Of a stretch of 8,572 bases of DNA, positions 5,645 through 8,572 are shown piece after piece. The DNA is from Akkermansiaceae bacterium (GTDB lineage: Bacteria > Verrucomicrobiota > Verrucomicrobiia > Verrucomicrobiales > Akkermansiaceae): positions 1 to 8,572 of the forward strand of contig JALZUI010000063.1 in NCBI GenBank assembly GCA_023301545.1, read 5' to 3'. The position numbers and the translations under genes were made by a program. Under the pieces are notes generated by a model that worked only from the letters and a program-made list of their open reading frames with translations, was not told where the DNA came from and searched no databases. The first letter of the stretch is position 1, and every line of letters starts with the position of its first letter.

Positions 5645-8146
5645 ATGAACAATTTTACACCTCGAGTTCAACAAGTTCTAGCTCTCGCTAGAAAGGAGGC
5701 CGACCGGTTCAACCATAATTACGTGGGAACGGAACACATTCTCTTAGGCCTAATTAAACTAGGTCAAGGGGTGGCGGTAAGTGTACTAGAACGAATGGGG
5801 CTCGACCTCGAATCTGTCCGTGTAGAAGTGGAAAAACACGTTGGGAGCGGCGAGGAGTCTGAAAACTCTGGCAACATCCCCTACACTCCTCGTGTCAAAA
5901 AGGTACTCTCTTTTTCTAATAAGGAAGCACAATCACTCAATCATTCCTACGTCGGTACCGAGCACATCCTCCTTGGACTCTTGCGCGAAGGCGAAGGCGT
6001 CGCGGCTAAGGTCCTCAATGCTCTCGACATTGATGTGCAACGTACGCGCAATGAAATCCTTGCTGAAATCGATCCAGATTTCACTCCTGAGCAAAGCGAC
6101 CTTGAACTCACCAATAATGAGCCTGAAGAGTCTAACGAAGACCCTTCTCGTGCGAAAACCCCTGCTCTCAAAGCCTTTGGACAAGACCTCACCAAAATGG
6201 CTAAAGATGGCGAGCTCGACCCTGTCATTGGACGCTCCGAGGAAATCGAACGAGTGGTCCAGATCCTCTGTCGCCGTACGAAAAACAACCCTGTGCTCGT
6301 AGGAGAAGCAGGAGTTGGTAAAACTGCGATCGCCGAAGGACTCGCGCAAGAAATCGTCACGGGTAACATTCCGGAAATCCTGCGCGACAAGCGTGTCATC
6401 ACTCTTGACCTCGCCCTAATGGTGGCAGGAACAAAGTATCGTGGACAGTTTGAGGAACGAATCAAAGCCATCATGGATGAAATCCAAAAAGTTGGCGATG
6501 TCATCCTCTTCATTGACGAGCTTCACACCATCGTCGGTGCAGGTTCAGCAGAAGGTGCTATGGATGCCTCTAATATCATTAAGCCTGCGCTCAGCCGTGG
6601 ACAGCTTCAATGTGTCGGAGCAACGACTCTGAATGAATACCGTAAATTTATCGAAAAAGATTCGGCTCTAGAACGACGCTTCCAGCAAGTGAAGGTCGAA
6701 GAACCAAATCTCGAAGACGCCGTCCTCATCCTCAAAGGACTCCGTGAAAAATACGAATCTCACCACAAGGTGAAGTACAGTGAGGAAGCTCTCGAAGCCT
6801 CCGTTAAACTGACCTCTCGCTACCTCACCACTCGTTTCCTTCCAGACAAGGCCATCGATGTTATCGATGAAGCTGGATCCCGTGCCCGTATTGGCACCCT
6901 TACTCGTCCTCCTGAGATTAAGGAGATCGAGGCCGAGATCGAAGCCCTCAACGAAAAGAAACAGGAAGCCGTTAGCGACCAAAACTTTGAAGCCGCCGCC
7001 GCCCTCCGTGACGAAGAAAAACGCACCTTGGAGCGCCTAGAAGAAACGATCGAAAACTGGAAGTCTTCTAGCGAAGAAACCATCGTCGATATTTCCGAGG
7101 ACGACATCATGACCGTTGTCTCTAAATGGACTGGCGTCCCCCTCAATCGTATGGAGAAAAAGGAAGCGGCCAAGCTTCTCGATATGGAAGAAGACCTCAA
7201 GAAGCGCGTCATCGGACAAGACGAAGCAGTCAAAGCCATTTCCAAAGCCCTCCGTCGCTCTCGTGCGGATCTTAAAGACCCTCGTCGTCCTATCGGGTCA
7301 TTCCTCTTCCTCGGCCCTACCGGGGTTGGTAAAACTTACCTCGCACGTAACCTCGCGGAATTCATGTTCGGAGACCCTGAGGCTCTGATCCAAATCGATA
7401 TGTCAGAGTATGGTGAGAAATTCACCTCCAGCCGACTCATCGGCTCCCCTCCTGGCTACGTTGGTCATGATGAAGGTGGACAGCTCTCGGAGCAAGTACG
7501 CCGTCGTCCATATTCTGTCGTTCTCTTTGATGAGATCGAAAAAGCGCACCCTGACATCATGAACCTCATGCTCCAGATTCTGGAGGAAGGAATGATCACT
7601 GATTCTCAAGGGCGTAAGATTGACTTCCGTAATACCATTATCATCATCACCTCTAATGTCGGTGCCTCCACTATCAAACGCCAAAGCACCCTCGGGTTTG
7701 GCGCGATTGGGAACGCCGAAAACGGAGCAGATTATGACACCATGAAGGAGAAAATCCTTACGGAATCAAAAGGCTTCTTTAAACCAGAATTCCTAAACCG
7801 TCTCGACGAACTCTGTGTCTTCCACCTCCTCGAAAAGTCCAACCTGCGTTCCATTGTTGATCTTGAGATCGACAAGCTCGCCAGCCGACTACAAGAGAAA
7901 GGGATTGCCATCAAACTCAATGACGCCGCTCGCGACTTCATTATCGAAAAAGGCTACGATGCCGACTATGGTGCCCGACCAATGCGTCGTGCAGTGGAAC
8001 GCTACCTCGAAGACCCACTGGCCGACTCCCTACTCCGTGCTGACATCGAAGAAGGCGACACCGTCAAAGTCGGCTTTAGTAAGAAGAAGGAAGAACTCAC
8101 CTTCAACACCACTAAAGGCAAAGAAAAGAAAGAACCTGTAGCTTAA
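5645..8146 (+). CDS. clpC: ATP-dependent Clp protease ATP-binding subunit ClpC
   Basis: Cytoplasmic Hsp100 unfoldase that forms a hexamer, threads proteins through its pore and feeds them to ClpP. The 833-residue protein is full length. Two Clp_N repeats lie at about 1-66 and 77-142, each with YVGTEHILLGL. The first AAA+ domain has Walker A GEAGVGKT (220-227), pore loop GTKYRGQFEER (262-272) and Walker B VILFIDELHT (286-295). A linker of about 425-470 contains a UVR-type motif (EAVSDQNFEAAAALRDEE), which marks ClpC rather than the longer ClpB middle domain. The second AAA+ domain has GPTGVGKT (557-564), pore loop GYVG (604-607), VVLFDEIEKAHPD (625-637) and sensor-2 GARPMRRAVER (776-786). The LGF tripeptide (683-685) is in the place of the ClpP-docking loop, so ClpP partnership is expected. 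No mcsA, mcsB or ctsR is adjacent. It is a single-gene unit with its own promoter and terminator. Confidence 0.97.
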   Translation: MNNFTPRVQQVLALARKEADRFNHNYVGTEHILLGLIKLGQGVAVSVLERMGLDLESVRVEVEKHVGSGEESENSGNIPYTPRVKKVLSFSNKEAQSLNHSYVGTEHILLGLLREGEGVAAKVLNALDIDVQRTRNEILAEIDPDFTPEQSDLELTNNEPEESNEDPSRAKTPALKAFGQDLTKMAKDGELDPVIGRSEEIERVVQILCRRTKNNPVLVGEAGVGKTAIAEGLAQEIVTGNIPEILRDKRVITLDLALMVAGTKYRGQFEERIKAIMDEIQKVGDVILFIDELHTIVGAGSAEGAMDASNIIKPALSRGQLQCVGATTLNEYRKFIEKDSALERRFQQVKVEEPNLEDAVLILKGLREKYESHHKVKYSEEALEASVKLTSRYLTTRFLPDKAIDVIDEAGSRARIGTLTRPPEIKEIEAEIEALNEKKQEAVSDQNFEAAAALRDEEKRTLERLEETIENWKSSSEETIVDISEDDIMTVVSKWTGVPLNRMEKKEAAKLLDMEEDLKKRVIGQDEAVKAISKALRRSRADLKDPRRPIGSFLFLGPTGVGKTYLARNLAEFMFGDPEALIQIDMSEYGEKFTSSRLIGSPPGYVGHDEGGQLSEQVRRRPYSVVLFDEIEKAHPDIMNLMLQILEEGMITDSQGRKIDFRNTIIIITSNVGASTIKRQSTLGFGAIGNAENGADYDTMKEKILTESKGFFKPEFLNRLDELCVFHLLEKSNLRSIVDLEIDKLASRLQEKGIAIKLNDAARDFIIEKGYDADYGARPMRRAVERYLEDPLADSLLRADIEEGDTVKVGFSKKKEELTFNTTKGKEKKEPVA

Positions 8147-8170
8147 CCGTTACTTGTTAAATCCAAGATC

Positions 8171-8199
8171 AAAGGCGAGCCCAACAGCTCGCCTTTTTT
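8171..8199 (+). terminator. Intrinsic terminator after clpC
   Basis: GGCGAGC (8174-8180) and GCTCGCC (8187-8193) form a perfect seven-pair stem over CCAACA. Three A residues before it pair with the first of six T residues at 8194-8199. It lies 24 bases after the clpC stop. Confidence 0.93.
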
Positions 8200-8494
8200 G
8201 TGAAGTTTTTTGCGTGTGCCTCTGGCATTTCAAAACAGGAGTTTAGCTTATCAATACATCTTACAGTTCCAAAAATTTTAGGTATCTTAAATACGAATAT
8301 TGATTGGTAAAGGGAACGAAATAATAAATCTATCTTAACTAAATTATAGAGGCTACCTTTTCCCCTTGAAACCAAATCTGTTCTATGTATTATAAGCATT
8401 AGTAAATGAGATCGACCCATTACAACCAGCTAACTAAGCGAAGTGCGAATATCAGCACGGGTGAGTGATCTAGTACTGTTATAGCAAAAAAATT
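8200..8494. other. AT-rich intergenic region, no gene seen
   Basis: About 295 bases with no supported gene on either strand and no tRNA-like cloverleaf. It includes a candidate promoter, TTGAAA (8366-8371), 16 bases, TATTAT (8388-8393), which would give the following gene a leader of about 95 bases. Closer to that gene, TGT-TATAGC (8477-8485) is an extended -10 candidate without a -35. A short inverted repeat, GTGC/GCAC, sits at 8443-8458. Confidence 0.5.
8366..8393 (+). promoter_or_regulatory. Candidate promoter upstream of the right-edge gene
   Basis: TTGAAA (5/6) and TATTAT (5/6) are separated by 16 bases in an AT-rich setting downstream of the clpC terminator. Sequence match only; AT-rich DNA often yields such matches by chance. 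Confidence 0.35.
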
Positions 8495-8572
8495 ATGCCC
8501 TTTGATATCCCAGAAAATGAACTCAAGAAGACCGAAGATATTATCGGAACTCTACCCGAAGAATATCGTTTG
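8495..8572 (+). CDS. Start of an unidentified gene, cut by the window edge
   Basis: An ATG at 8495 opens a frame that stays open for 26 codons to the last base. It begins MPFDIPENELKKTEDI and continues with an acidic, helix-like stretch ending at LPEEYRL. There is no signal peptide. The codon choice (ATC, CTC, CTA, GAA) looks like that of the neighbouring genes, and the frame follows a plausible promoter region. The preceding bases are an A-run (AAAAAAATT) with no Shine-Dalgarno. Too little is visible to name a family. Confidence 0.5.
   Translation, partial: MPFDIPENELKKTEDIIGTLPEEYRL

Noticed and set aside
5933..6513. Long minus-strand frames inside clpC (138 and 188 residues)
   Set aside because: These are antisense shadows of a well-conserved ClpC coding region and have no domain features of their own.
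8169..8420. 83-residue minus-strand open frame after clpC
   Set aside because: Its end runs through the clpC terminator, the rest is AT-rich spacer, and the protein shows no family features.

Overview
The window is ordinary bacterial chromosome of medium GC, with tightly packed biosynthetic and housekeeping genes and one unusual repeat-bearing gap. Family resemblance gives no firm species call. An E. coli-type ThrC, a two-Clp_N ClpC, a lipoprotein with a lipobox, and starts with no clear Shine-Dalgarno suggest a Gram-negative of the PVC group, perhaps Verrucomicrobiota. That is inference and not decisive.

Layout, left to right: (1) the 3' end of an extended-SDR NAD(P)-dependent epimerase/dehydratase, YeeZ-like, runs in from the left edge. 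(2) trpA and dapF form a two-gene unit joined by an ATGA overlap and closed by a strong intrinsic terminator. TrpA makes indole for tryptophan synthesis. DapF makes meso-diaminopimelate for lysine and peptidoglycan. (3) thrC follows with its own short leader, which contains two perfect hairpins, and has its own terminator. Amino-acid genes (Trp, DAP/Lys, Thr) therefore sit side by side. (4) A 424-base gap between the convergent 3' ends of thrC and a potassium channel gene holds two near-identical copies of a ~138-base element, 192 bases apart. Each copy can fold, on the + strand only, into three consecutive hairpins with four-base loops (one a GCAA tetraloop), inside a short closing helix. I do not recognise this family, and it is the most interesting object here. 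(5) On the minus strand a predicted lipoprotein gene overlaps by 8 bases a six-TM voltage-gated-type K+ channel with a C-terminal zinc ribbon. (6) Divergent from these is clpC, a complete two-AAA+ unfoldase with a ClpP-docking LGF loop and a strong terminator. (7) An AT-rich ~295-base gap leads to the first 26 codons of an unidentified gene that runs off the right edge.

Regulation: trpA, thrC, clpC and the lipoprotein gene lack a convincing Shine-Dalgarno. Each has a TTG-type hexamer 35-39 bases before its ATG, which raises the possibility of leaderless or near-leaderless transcripts. Only the clpC promoter is reasonably convincing. No CIRCE- or CtsR-like operator was seen before clpC.
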